The notes: generated from the sequence alone by a model not told the origin. A stretch of DNA of 6,996 bases from JBCCZC01 sp039188505 (GCA_039188505.1 JBCCZC010000304.1:1-6996), one strand, 5' to 3'. Shown: positions 1-5,397, numbered from the stretch's first letter. A program made the numbers and translations.

Positions 1-2
1 CC

Positions 3-293
3 GCCCTGCTGCGCAAGGAACTCGCCATCGGTACGCTCAACGGGGTCCTCTGGGCGACGGTCGTTGGCATCGTCGCGATCGTCTGGTTCGACCGCGAATC
101 AATCGGCTTCGTGGCCGCGGCAGCCGTCCTCCTGAATCTTGCTGTGGGCGCGCTTGCCGGCGTGATCGTGCCCGTCGTCCTCAGACGCCTCGACGTCGAC
201 CCCGCGCTCGCCGGTGGCATGGTGCTCACGACCGTCACGGACGTCGTCGGCTTCGTCTCGCTGCTCGGCCTCGGGACGATCATCCTCCTGTAG
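3..293 (+). CDS. mgtE: Magnesium transporter MgtE, C-terminal fragment
   Basis: This is the 3' end of a gene that begins before the window; 96 codons and a TAG stop are visible. The fragment has two strongly hydrophobic segments, around residues 8-27 (NGVLWATVVGIVAIVW core) and 35-55, and closes with a membrane helix containing LTTVTDVVGF. That Thr-Asp-containing helix is the hallmark of the last transmembrane segment of MgtE, where the conserved Asp lines the Mg2+ pore. MgtE is a homodimeric inner-membrane Mg2+ channel or transporter gated by cytoplasmic N and CBS domains, which would lie upstream of the window. The stop is 19 bp from the stop of the convergent oxidoreductase gene. The family call is confident from the C-terminal helix; the gating domains cannot be checked here. 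Confidence 0.88.
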   Translation, partial: ALLRKELAIGTLNGVLWATVVGIVAIVWFDRESIGFVAAAAVLLNLAVGALAGVIVPVVLRRLDVDPALAGGMVLTTVTDVVGFVSLLGLGTIILL

Positions 294-315
294 CAGCGGA
301 TCCGACGACCTGCTA
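291..315. terminator. Possible bidirectional terminator between convergent genes
   Basis: A 6-bp inverted repeat, TAGCAG (291-296) and CTGCTA (310-315), brackets a 13-nt loop that itself contains the palindrome CGGATCCG (297-304). The two arms contain the stop codons of the two convergent genes. There is no U-tract on either strand, so this would be a weak terminator or simply a compact gene junction. The inverted repeat is seen directly; the function is inferred. Confidence 0.25.
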
Positions 316-1392
316 GCCGAGGAGATCAGCCGCGCGGTCGGCAATCGCGAGGCAGGCTGTGAGTCCCGGCGATTCGATCCCTCGCAGCGTGACCAACCCG
401 GCGACGCCGTGATCCTTGGGCCCTTCGATGAGGAAATCGCGGTCCACGGGCTGCGCCCGAATGCCGGCGTACGACGGCGCCAGACGATCGGCATCGAGCG
501 CCGGCCAGTAGCGTCTGATGGCCGCGGCCATCGGTTCGACGCAGTCGGGCTCGACGGCGTAATCCAGATGCTCGACGGGCAACGCGTCCGGGCCGAAACG
601 CCCCTGCCCCGCCAGGTCGAGCGTGAAGTGGACCCCGAGACCCAGCTTGCCCGGTACGGGATAGACGAGGCGGCCGAAAGGAGCCTTTCCGGCGTAGGCA
701 AGATACCGTCCCTTGACCCAGCGCACCTGACGCTGACCCAACAGGCCGGAGCGCTCGAGCAATCCCTCCGCGCCAAGACCCGCCGCGACCACCACGCCCA
801 CCGCCGCCACGACCTCTCCACCGGCGAGTACCAGTTCGATCCGCTCCGGCCCGGCCTCGATCCGCGCCACGGGTGCATGCAGGACAACGGCGCCACCGGC
901 CGCCTCGAGGTCTGCCTGCAGGGCCAGCATGAGGGCATGGCTGTCGATGATGCCCGTCTCGGGAGACCGCAAGGCGGCCGCAGCCCGGAGATCGGGCTCG
1001 ACGCGACGAACGGTCGCTCCGTCGATCAGTTCGAGGCCCGGGACTCCGTTCTCGACGCCCCGCGCGGCCAGCGCCTCGAGCGCCGCCGTTTCGTCGTCCG
1101 AGGTCGCCACGATGAGCTTCCCGATGCGCCAGTGAGGAATCCCCTTCGCACGGGCATAGGCGTAGAGGCGCTCCCGTCCTGCCGTGCACGTCAGCGCCTT
1201 CAGCGAACCGGGCCGATAGTAGATGCCGGCATGAATGACCTCCGAGTTGCGCGAGCTCTGGCCGTCACCGATGTGTGATGCACCGTCGACGACGGCCACG
1301 GCGCGACCCGCAAGGGCGAGCGAGCGTGCCACCGCGAGCCCCGCGACGCCCGCGCCAATGACGATGACGTCAGCCTGGCTTGCGCGCGACAC
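313..1392 (-). CDS. FAD-dependent oxidoreductase, L-2-hydroxyglutarate dehydrogenase family
   Basis: Predicted DAO-superfamily flavoprotein of 359 residues, close to the usual 360-400 of bacterial homologues. Counting from the GTG at 1392, residues 13-18 form the Rossmann dinucleotide motif GAGVAG. Residues 47-59 (SRNSEVIHAGIYY) match the flavin-proximal H-S-G-V-I-H-x-G-I-Y block typical of L2HGDH/LhgO. Residues 338-349 (GIESPGLTACLA) form the C-terminal FAD-binding motif. The family oxidises L-2-hydroxyglutarate to 2-oxoglutarate, often passing electrons to the membrane quinone pool; the actual substrate here is not proven. No signal peptide is seen. Start choice: GTG 1392 places the Rossmann strand at the usual distance and overlaps the tsaB end by 23 bp. 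ATG 1419 (nine more residues) is possible; neither has a clear Shine-Dalgarno. It probably forms an operon with tsaB by overlap. Confidence 0.82.
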   Translation of the reverse strand: MSRASQADVIVIGAGVAGLAVARSLALAGRAVAVVDGASHIGDGQSSRNSEVIHAGIYYRPGSLKALTCTAGRERLYAYARAKGIPHWRIGKLIVATSDDETAALEALAARGVENGVPGLELIDGATVRRVEPDLRAAAALRSPETGIIDSHALMLALQADLEAAGGAVVLHAPVARIEAGPERIELVLAGGEVVAAVGVVVAAGLGAEGLLERSGLLGQRQVRWVKGRYLAYAGKAPFGRLVYPVPGKLGLGVHFTLDLAGQGRFGPDALPVEHLDYAVEPDCVEPMAAAIRRYWPALDADRLAPSYAGIRAQPVDRDFLIEGPKDHGVAGLVTLRGIESPGLTACLAIADRAADLLG

Positions 1393-2047
1393 GGTTGCGG
1401 AGATAGACGGGGCGAGCATCGGTCGCAGGCACCGGCTCGCCGCCGGCGTCAAGGCGAGCTTTGGCAAGTCGCGCAAGCGCCGTAGCGCTGGGGAGCGCTG
1501 CGGCGTCGGCCCCGGTCAATCGATCTCCATGCTGGTCCACGAAGCCGTACGCGTCGACCCCGTGTCCGATCGCAAACCAGCCATTGCCGGGAATCTGCAG
1601 CTCGTCTGGTTCAATGACGCAGTCGGCAACAACCGGGTGCCAGGTGTCGTTCCGACGCTCGTACGCGCCGAAATAGTACTCGCCCATGCGGGCGTCGAGG
1701 ACCGGAAGCACCCGATCATGGTCGATGCCAACGGTCTCCGCGAGGACCTCCAGCGTCGAGATCCCGACAAGCACCACGTCGGCCCCGAAAGCGAGCCCCT
1801 GCGCGGCGCTGAAACCGATCCGAATTCCCGTGAAGGAACCCGGTCCATGGCTCACCGCGACGGCATCGAGGCTCGAGGCGCCGATCCCGGCCTCGGCCAG
1901 CAGCTCCTCGACCCATGGCAGCAGCAGCGATGCGTGCTGCTGCGGCGCAACCGTTTCGCGGACCCGGATGTCACCGTCGATCTGGAGGGCCACCGAGCAG
2001 CTCTCGGTCGCCGTTTCGAGTGCTAGAATCCTCACGCCGCGCGCCAT
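1370..2047 (-). CDS. tsaB: tRNA t6A37 threonylcarbamoyl transferase complex subunit TsaB
   Basis: Encodes 225 residues, against about 231 in E. coli TsaB. TsaB is an ASKHA-fold scaffold that binds TsaD and, with TsaE, transfers the threonylcarbamoyl group made by TsaC to A37 of ANN-decoding tRNAs in the cytoplasm. The N-terminus (VRILALETATESCSVAL) is the first ASKHA strand pair. Residues 66-78 (SHGPGSFTGIRIG) are the signature of the TsaB/YeaZ family, and LDARMGEYYFGAY follows as in bacterial TsaB. ATG 2047 is chosen because GGAG lies 4-5 bases upstream on the coding strand; an open frame extends far upstream to 2392, but that part is antisense to the sulfotransferase gene and does not look like TsaB. 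The gene is divergent from the sulfotransferase and overlaps the downstream oxidoreductase. Probably essential or important for growth, as in most bacteria. Confidence 0.95.
   Translation of the reverse strand: MARGVRILALETATESCSVALQIDGDIRVRETVAPQQHASLLLPWVEELLAEAGIGASSLDAVAVSHGPGSFTGIRIGFSAAQGLAFGADVVLVGISTLEVLAETVGIDHDRVLPVLDARMGEYYFGAYERRNDTWHPVVADCVIEPDELQIPGNGWFAIGHGVDAYGFVDQHGDRLTGADAAALPSATALARLAKARLDAGGEPVPATDARPVYLRNRVARKPG
2021..2029 (+). promoter_or_regulatory. Candidate extended -10 promoter for the sulfotransferase gene
   Basis: TGCTAGAAT fits the extended -10 pattern (TG-n, then TAGAAT at 2024-2029, five of six consensus bases). It lies inside the first codons of tsaB and points toward the sulfotransferase ATG 74 bp downstream. 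No -35 match is seen at 17 bp spacing. It mirrors an identical element on the other strand at 2074-2082. Confidence 0.3.
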
Positions 2048-2073
2048 GGGTCTCCGTGAACAGGGCGGGCGCG

Positions 2074-2082
2074 ATTCTAGCA
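2074..2082 (-). promoter_or_regulatory. Candidate extended -10 promoter for tsaB
   Basis: On the minus strand this reads TGCTAGAAT, a TG-n extended -10 with TAGAAT (2074-2079) matching five of six consensus bases. Transcription would start near 2067, about 20 bases before the tsaB ATG, leaving room for the GGAG ribosome site. No -35 hexamer is seen, which extended -10 promoters can do without. Confidence 0.42.
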
Positions 2083-2102
2083 GCTGCAGGGGTTCCCGAC
2101 GC

Positions 2103-2906
2103 ATGCCGGACAACGCGCCGATCTTCATTCTCACAGTCTCCCGGAGCGGCTCGACGCTGCTGCGGCTGGCCCTGAACGCACACCCCGAGATCGTGGCACC
2201 GCCGGAGATGCATCTCCTGACGCTCGGCCAGCGGCTGCTATGGACGCACCGAATCACCCTGCCACCGGACGAAACGGACGTCTGGAAGCCGGCGATTGCT
2301 GCGACCCGAGCGGTGATCGGTCGCATGATGGAGGCCTTGACCGAACGCAGCGGGAAGGTGATCTGGTGCGAGAAATCAGTCACTTCCATCAATCATCTCG
2401 ACGTGCTATCAGGCGTGTTCCCCGAGGCCCGTCGTCTTTGTCTGGTGCGGCACGCTGCCGACATGGTTGCCTCCGCACTACGCGCCATCGCGACGGACCC
2501 GACGGGCTATGACTTCGAGCCCTACCTTGCCGACGAGCCCCTGCGACCCCAGGCGCTACTGCGCTACTGGGTGGACAAGACGGAGCAGATCGTTGCCGTC
2601 GAGGACGACGGCGGCCTGCGTGTGCGCTACGAGGATTTCGTGAAGCAACCCGGCGTGGCGCTCGATCGGATCGCCCGCGCGTTCGACCTCGATGGCCCGC
2701 CGGACTGGGCGGACCGTATCTACGACGCGCCCGCCGAACTCGGGCCCGGCGATGCCTCTGCCTACGCCCGGGACCGGGTCACGATCGATTCGCTCGGCCG
2801 AGGCAGCACCCTCGACTGGGGCGGCGTCTCCCGCAACCTCGTCCGCCGAGCCAACCGACTCCTCGACCAGCTGGGCTACGCGCCCCTCGAAAGCCAGGAA
2901 CGATGA
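2103..2906 (+). CDS. P-loop sulfotransferase family protein
   Basis: Encodes 267 residues without a signal peptide, so probably cytoplasmic. Residues 11-21 (TVSRSGSTLLR) are the 5'-phosphosulfate-binding loop of PAPS-dependent sulfotransferases. Residues 88-92 (WCEKS) resemble the W-x-EK-(S/T) strand motif. Residues 112-125 (LCLVRHAADMVASA) carry the Arg and Ser of the 3'-phosphate-binding site. Residues 173-179 (RVRYEDF) match the conserved R-Y-E-D-L block near the end of the fold. The family transfers sulfate from PAPS to hydroxyl or amino groups of carbohydrates, lipids or peptides; the acceptor cannot be inferred. The ATG is the first in frame before the P-loop region, and a purine-rich AGGGG stands about 12 bases upstream, a little far. 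The stop is one base before the next start, so it is co-transcribed and probably translationally coupled with the M23 peptidase gene. Confidence 0.88.
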   Translation: MPDNAPIFILTVSRSGSTLLRLALNAHPEIVAPPEMHLLTLGQRLLWTHRITLPPDETDVWKPAIAATRAVIGRMMEALTERSGKVIWCEKSVTSINHLDVLSGVFPEARRLCLVRHAADMVASALRAIATDPTGYDFEPYLADEPLRPQALLRYWVDKTEQIVAVEDDGGLRVRYEDFVKQPGVALDRIARAFDLDGPPDWADRIYDAPAELGPGDASAYARDRVTIDSLGRGSTLDWGGVSRNLVRRANRLLDQLGYAPLESQER

Positions 2907-2907
2907 C

Positions 2908-3759
2908 ATGAAGCAGCTGCTCACTTTCCTCCTCATCCTCGCCGCGGCACTCCCTGCCACAGCCGACGACATTCTCGTCGAGCGCGAGGGTCTCTCGTTA
3001 CGCGGTCAGGCGGTCCAGGGCGGGCTCGTGATCGGCCGAACGGATCCGGGCGCCACGGTGACGGTGGACGGCAATGCGGTGATGGTAGACCCGGACGGCG
3101 TCTTCCTCTTCGGCATCGGCCGCGACCAGATCCAGCCGCGGGAAATCAGCGTGACCCCCGCAGATGCGGCAACGATCTCCGCAACGGTCACCGTTGCCGC
3201 CCGCGAATTCAACATCGAGCGAATCGACGGCCTGCCGCCCTCGCAGGTCTCCCCACCGCCGGAGGTGCTCGAGCGAATCCGCTCCGACGCCCGGCGTGTC
3301 AGAGCGGCGCGCGCGCGCCGCGACGGGCGGCGGGATTTCGAGAGCGGGTTCATCTGGCCGACCCGGGGACGCGTCAGCGGGGTCTATGGCAGCCAGCGGA
3401 TCCTCAATGGCGAACCGAGGCGCCCCCATTACGGTATCGACGTTGCGGCCCCGGAAGGCGCGCCCGTCATCGCGCCGGCGCCGGGCGTCGTCACCCTCGC
3501 TGATCCCGATCAGTACTACTCCGGAGGCACCCTCATCATCGATCACGGGCTCGGGCTTTCTTCGACGTTTCTGCACATGAGCACAATCGACGTCGAGGTC
3601 GGTCAGGCCGTCGCGCAGGGCGAGCGTCTTGGCGGTGTCGGGTCGACCGGAAGATCGACCGGACCGCACCTGGATTGGCGCATGAACGCCGGCCCCGTAC
3701 GCATCGATCCGCAGCTCATCGTCAGCGGCGACCCCGGTGCGGCGCCTGCTGGTCATTGA
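2908..3759 (+). CDS. Secreted M23-family (LytM-type) peptidase with variant HxD motif
   Basis: Encodes 283 residues. Residues 1-19 form a Sec signal peptide: MK, then a Leu/Ile/Ala-rich core ending ATA before DD, so the protein is exported to the periplasm. Residues about 20-100 look like a beta-rich N-terminal domain, residues about 110-140 an Arg-rich linker, and residues about 145-275 the LytM domain. M23 enzymes are Zn endopeptidases cutting peptidoglycan cross-bridges or stems. His174 and Asp178 (HYGID) match the first metal motif, His223 (LHMS) the catalytic His, and His254 the first His of HxH. The second HxH ligand is Asp256 (GPHLDW), so this is either an altered Zn site or a degenerate, regulatory LytM domain such as those that activate amidases. 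AGGAA at 2896-2900 provides the ribosome site for ATG 2908. It follows the sulfotransferase gene by one base. Confidence 0.88.
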   Translation: MKQLLTFLLILAAALPATADDILVEREGLSLRGQAVQGGLVIGRTDPGATVTVDGNAVMVDPDGVFLFGIGRDQIQPREISVTPADAATISATVTVAAREFNIERIDGLPPSQVSPPPEVLERIRSDARRVRAARARRDGRRDFESGFIWPTRGRVSGVYGSQRILNGEPRRPHYGIDVAAPEGAPVIAPAPGVVTLADPDQYYSGGTLIIDHGLGLSSTFLHMSTIDVEVGQAVAQGERLGGVGSTGRSTGPHLDWRMNAGPVRIDPQLIVSGDPGAAPAGH

Positions 3760-3778
3760 CGGGGGATTTGAGTACACT
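3750..3778 (+). promoter_or_regulatory. Weak candidate promoter for tRNA-Pro
   Basis: TACACT (3773-3778, -10 like) lies 17 bp after TGGTCA (3750-3755, four of six -35 bases). It is followed by a GC-rich discriminator, as in stringently controlled stable-RNA promoters. The predicted start is near 3785. The -35 overlaps the 3' end of the peptidase gene. Confidence 0.3.
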
Positions 3779-3784
3779 TCGCGT

Positions 3785-3803
3785 CCCTCGCGGCCTGCGA
3801 GGG
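3785..3803 (+). other. Perfect hairpin in the tRNA 5' leader
   Basis: CCCTCGC (3785-3791) and GCGAGGG (3797-3803) form a perfect 7-bp GC-rich stem with loop GGCCT, five bases before the tRNA. It lacks a U-tract. It may be a leader structure near the RNase P cleavage site or a rho-independent-like stop for the peptidase transcript. Confidence 0.4.
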
Positions 3804-3808
3804 TGGTC

Positions 3809-3885
3809 CGGAGCGTAGCGCAGCCTGGTAGCGCACCACAATGGGGTTGTGGGGGTCGGGAGTTCGAATCTCCCCGCTCCGACCA
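3809..3885 (+). tRNA. tRNA-Pro (anticodon GGG)
   Basis: The gene is 77 nt including encoded CCA (3883-3885) and folds into a full cloverleaf. The acceptor stem is CGGAGCG (3809-3815) with CGCTCCG (3875-3881), and the discriminator is A3882. The D-arm contains AGCGCAGCCTGGTAGCGC. The anticodon stem CCACA/TGTGG (3836-3840, 3848-3852) encloses a 7-nt loop with anticodon GGG at 3843-3845, reading proline CCC and CCU codons. The T-arm has the GTTCGAATC loop. The C1-G72 pair and A73 are bacterial tRNA-Pro identity elements. The gene borders an AT-richer segment on its 3' side, and tRNA 3' ends are frequent integration sites. Confidence 0.96.
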
Positions 3886-3986
3886 ATTAGATCAAAGCGT
3901 TACGTCAAGACGCCTCCCCAAAATGATCGGCCACTGGTGCTTCTGCTGGTGTAAAAAACCTGCGTTTGGACACATTCCCAACACCC

Positions 3987-4038
3987 ATACGTGATGTAGT
4001 ATCTGTCGCTAGAGGAAGGGGAGCGTCGTCTGTGACGC
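3987..4038. promoter_or_regulatory. Inverted repeats upstream of the hicB-like gene (candidate operators)
   Basis: Two short inverted repeats lie in the 178-bp gap between the tRNA and the toxin-antitoxin pair. ATAC (3987-3990) faces GTAT (3999-4002), and GCGTC (4023-4027) faces GACGC (4034-4038). Type II toxin-antitoxin operons are usually autorepressed through palindromes at this place, but arms of 4-5 bp can arise by chance. A TAGTAT (3997-4002) could be a -10, without a convincing -35. Otherwise nothing is seen in 3886-4063. Confidence 0.25.
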
Positions 4039-4048
4039 ATGCATTCGC

Positions 4049-4063
4049 AGCGGAGGAGCCGCT
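4049..4063 (+). promoter_or_regulatory. Ribosome binding site displayed in a hairpin loop before hicB
   Basis: AGCGG (4049-4053) and CCGCT (4059-4063) form a perfect 5-bp stem with the Shine-Dalgarno core AGGAG as its five-base loop. The stem ends directly against the ATG at 4064. The strong Shine-Dalgarno fixes the start of the antitoxin-like gene. Confidence 0.5.
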
Positions 4064-4435
4064 ATGTCTGATGCGAAACAAGTGAAAGTGAACGGTATTT
4101 CGTTCTTCGACGAAGGCGAGAAGGCTTGGGTCGCTGTTGCACTGGAGATGGATCTGTACGGCTATGGTGAGAGTCCCGAGGCGGCATTTTCGGATCTCTT
4201 CGACGCCATGTGCGCACAACTCGAAACCGCCGCGGAATTCGACAATTTTGAGATGCTCTTTAAGAAAGCGCCGGACCGCTACTTCAAGAAATATCGTGAA
4301 GCCATGGCGGCCCAGATACGCGCAAAGTTCCGTGGAAAAGCCATCGAGAACCATGCGTCAGAAGTGAAGATTCACGCACTTCCGCTGGAGCGGGAATGCG
4401 CTTCGCTCGATACCGACGAACTTCACGTAACCTGA
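4064..4435 (+). CDS. HicB-like antitoxin of a HicBA toxin-antitoxin system
   Basis: Encodes 123 residues. Residues about 11-55 (around WVAVALEMDLYGYGESPEAA) resemble the HicB partial RNase H-like fold: a strand with W-V-A, a D/G-rich turn, then a G-x-S/T-x-E-E-A-like helix. HicB proteins bind and neutralise HicA and usually repress their operon. The charged C-terminal part (residues 68-123) shows no helix-turn-helix or ribbon-helix-helix that I can recognise. The call therefore leans partly on the downstream hicA, whose start is 13 bases after this stop. GGAGGAG upstream gives an excellent ribosome site. Base composition is AT-richer than the core genes, which suggests transfer. The antitoxin-first order is the reverse of the E. 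coli hicAB arrangement but is known in other loci. The alternative is an unrelated small protein co-transcribed with hicA. Confidence 0.66.
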   Translation: MSDAKQVKVNGISFFDEGEKAWVAVALEMDLYGYGESPEAAFSDLFDAMCAQLETAAEFDNFEMLFKKAPDRYFKKYREAMAAQIRAKFRGKAIENHASEVKIHALPLERECASLDTDELHVT

Positions 4436-4448
4436 ATTTCGCCACGTT

Positions 4449-4682
4449 GTGCCTCCGCTCAAGTTGCGCGAGTTACGGAAGCGTCTGAAGAAGCACGACA
4501 AGCGTTTCAAATTCGACAAGTCGAAAGGCAAAGGCAGCCACGAGACCATCATTCATCCCGACATTGATGGCCAGCCCGCCTCATTTCCGGTCAAGAATCA
4601 CGGCGACGGCACCGAGGTACGGAAAGGCTCGATCGGCGCAATCGAGCGACGGTTCAAGCTGCCAAAGGACCTGCTGAAGTAG
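4449..4682 (+). CDS. hicA: HicA family toxin (mRNA interferase)
   Basis: Encodes 77 residues in the double-stranded RNA-binding-like HicA fold. The catalytic His31 lies in KGKGSHETII (GSH motif), followed by the strand pair ASFPVKNHGD and the C-terminal block RKGSIGAIERRFKLPKDLL, which matches the family pattern of a G-x-(L/I)-x-x-I helix and closing segment. HicA toxins are ribosome-independent mRNA endonucleases that block translation when free of HicB. The start is GTG 4449, without a clear Shine-Dalgarno, which suits a toxin translated at low level by coupling to the antitoxin gene 13 bases upstream. The last 102 bases overlap, on the opposite strand, the 3' end of the WYL-domain gene. 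The basic N-terminus (KLRELRKRLKK) is normal for the family. Confidence 0.87.
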   Translation: MPPLKLRELRKRLKKHDKRFKFDKSKGKGSHETIIHPDIDGQPASFPVKNHGDGTEVRKGSIGAIERRFKLPKDLLK

Positions 4683-5324
4683 GATGCCGGTCGAGCCTTC
4701 AGGGCGCCAAGGAATTTCTAGCTCAACCGCCGCTTCCTCGCATAGGCGGATGAATTTCTCGATGGCGCGACCCAGATGGCTGAAGTTCGATGTACCGCTG
4801 AGTCCAGACACGCTCCATGGCCGTTGATAGTTGTAAGTCCCGAAGCGCACTGTGAGCTCACCATCGCCGTCGGCTATCCAGTCCTCGACGTCGTCGTCCT
4901 CGCGGAAGTGAATTCCGACATCGCCAGTCTTTCTGACCTTCCCGTTCTTGAACCGTCGATGGACCGAAGCTGAATTTCTGTCTATCACCAGAACCCAGCC
5001 CGCCGATTCAAGCCGTTCTTTGTGTGGAGTCAGGCCTTCGGTGAGCGAAGATGGCGGCTCAGCTTCGATCCGTTCTAGGTCGTAGTCGGAGTCGCCCGGT
5101 CCCGATCCAAGAAGTTCGATGCGATCCAAGTAGTAGCGCTTGACCCTATCGGTAGCCATGCACCGCGCCCGAAGACGGTCAGCCTCGACCGCGAGCGGAC
5201 TGATCTGCCTTACCGAACCAGGTTGGCTGCCTCCGTGGTACTTCATTCGAAGAACCTCGCCAGTTTCCGCCGCGTCACGAAGCAGCTCAACTAGGTCGTC
5301 CTTGATCTCTCGTTTCGGACACAT
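4581..5324 (-). CDS. WYL-domain protein with C-terminal domain of unknown function
   Basis: Encodes 247 residues. Residues about 11-73 resemble a WYL domain: a leading helix (LVELLRDAAETGEVLRM), then a strand ending KYH, RQISPLAVE at 39-47, LRARC at 51-55, and RYYLDRIELL at 63-72 in place of the usual F-x-L-D-R-I. WYL domains bind ligands or nucleic acid and regulate transcription or defence systems. They normally follow an HTH, which is absent here. Residues 75-205 are an acidic region that I cannot assign; it includes ESAGWVLVIDR and a RFGTYNYQRPWSV segment. Residues 215-247 are encoded antisense to hicA and may be a read-through tail. ATG 5324 has GGAG seven bases upstream on its strand. 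Not a known transcription-factor architecture; function unknown. Confidence 0.68.
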   Translation of the reverse strand: MCPKREIKDDLVELLRDAAETGEVLRMKYHGGSQPGSVRQISPLAVEADRLRARCMATDRVKRYYLDRIELLGSGPGDSDYDLERIEAEPPSSLTEGLTPHKERLESAGWVLVIDRNSASVHRRFKNGKVRKTGDVGIHFREDDDVEDWIADGDGELTVRFGTYNYQRPWSVSGLSGTSNFSHLGRAIEKFIRLCEEAAVELEIPWRPEGSTGILLQQVLWQLEPSLDCADRAFPYLGAVAVILDRK

Positions 5325-5355
5325 GAATTATCTCCGTGCGCTTCACGCACATGAG

Positions 5356-5364
5356 AGGATAGCA
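5356..5364 (-). promoter_or_regulatory. Candidate extended -10 promoter for the WYL gene
   Basis: The minus strand reads TGCTATCCT: a TG-n followed by TATCCT (5356-5361), four of six -10 bases. Transcription would start near 5349, about 25 bases before the ATG at 5324. No -35 is seen. Confidence 0.27.
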
Positions 5365-5397
5365 GCGGCTTCAAGCTGATTCTCACGAGTCTAGGAA

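Noticed and set aside
326..1189. Second minus-strand open frame and a 279-codon frame (99-938) over the same region.
   Set aside because: They are out-of-frame readings of the oxidoreductase with low-complexity Arg/Gly or Ser/Arg composition and no recognisable domain.
214..1278. Long plus-strand open frame (354 codons) opposite the FAD oxidoreductase gene.
   Set aside because: It has no family-like motif, is rich in Arg/Gly/Asp as expected of GC-rich antisense frames, and lies over a clear flavoprotein gene.
1686..2102. Upstream extension of the sulfotransferase frame.
   Set aside because: It lies antisense to tsaB, is Ser/Arg-rich and lacks motifs; the P-loop sits at the expected distance from ATG 2103.
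2048..2392. N-terminal extension of TsaB back to an ATG at 2392.
   Set aside because: It would be antisense to the sulfotransferase P-loop region and unlike any TsaB; the start at 2047 has a good GGAG site and gives the normal length.
2998..3777. Minus-strand 259-codon frame opposite the M23 peptidase gene.
   Set aside because: No motif, and the opposite strand has a signal peptide plus a well-matched LytM domain.
3756..3778. TTGACG followed by TACACT as a tRNA promoter.
   Set aside because: The spacing is 11 bp, too short for a sigma-70 promoter; the weaker -35 at 3750 has proper spacing.
3890..3928. GATCA/TGATC and GCGT/ACGC complementarity just after the tRNA as a terminator.
   Set aside because: Arms are only 4-5 bp with large loops and no U-tract follows.
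3931..3958. Imperfect hairpin before an A6 run (3953-3958).
   Set aside because: The A run follows the stem on the plus strand, and on the minus strand the T run precedes the stem, so it cannot be an intrinsic terminator in either direction; the stem also needs two wobble pairs.
3905..4354. Minus-strand 149-codon frame across the tRNA-hicB gap.
   Set aside because: It is antisense to the hicB-like gene, which has a strong ribosome site; no recognisable family.
5140..5379. Plus-strand 79-codon frame across the WYL promoter area.
   Set aside because: It is antisense to the well-supported WYL start, lacks a ribosome site and has Ser/Arg-rich composition.
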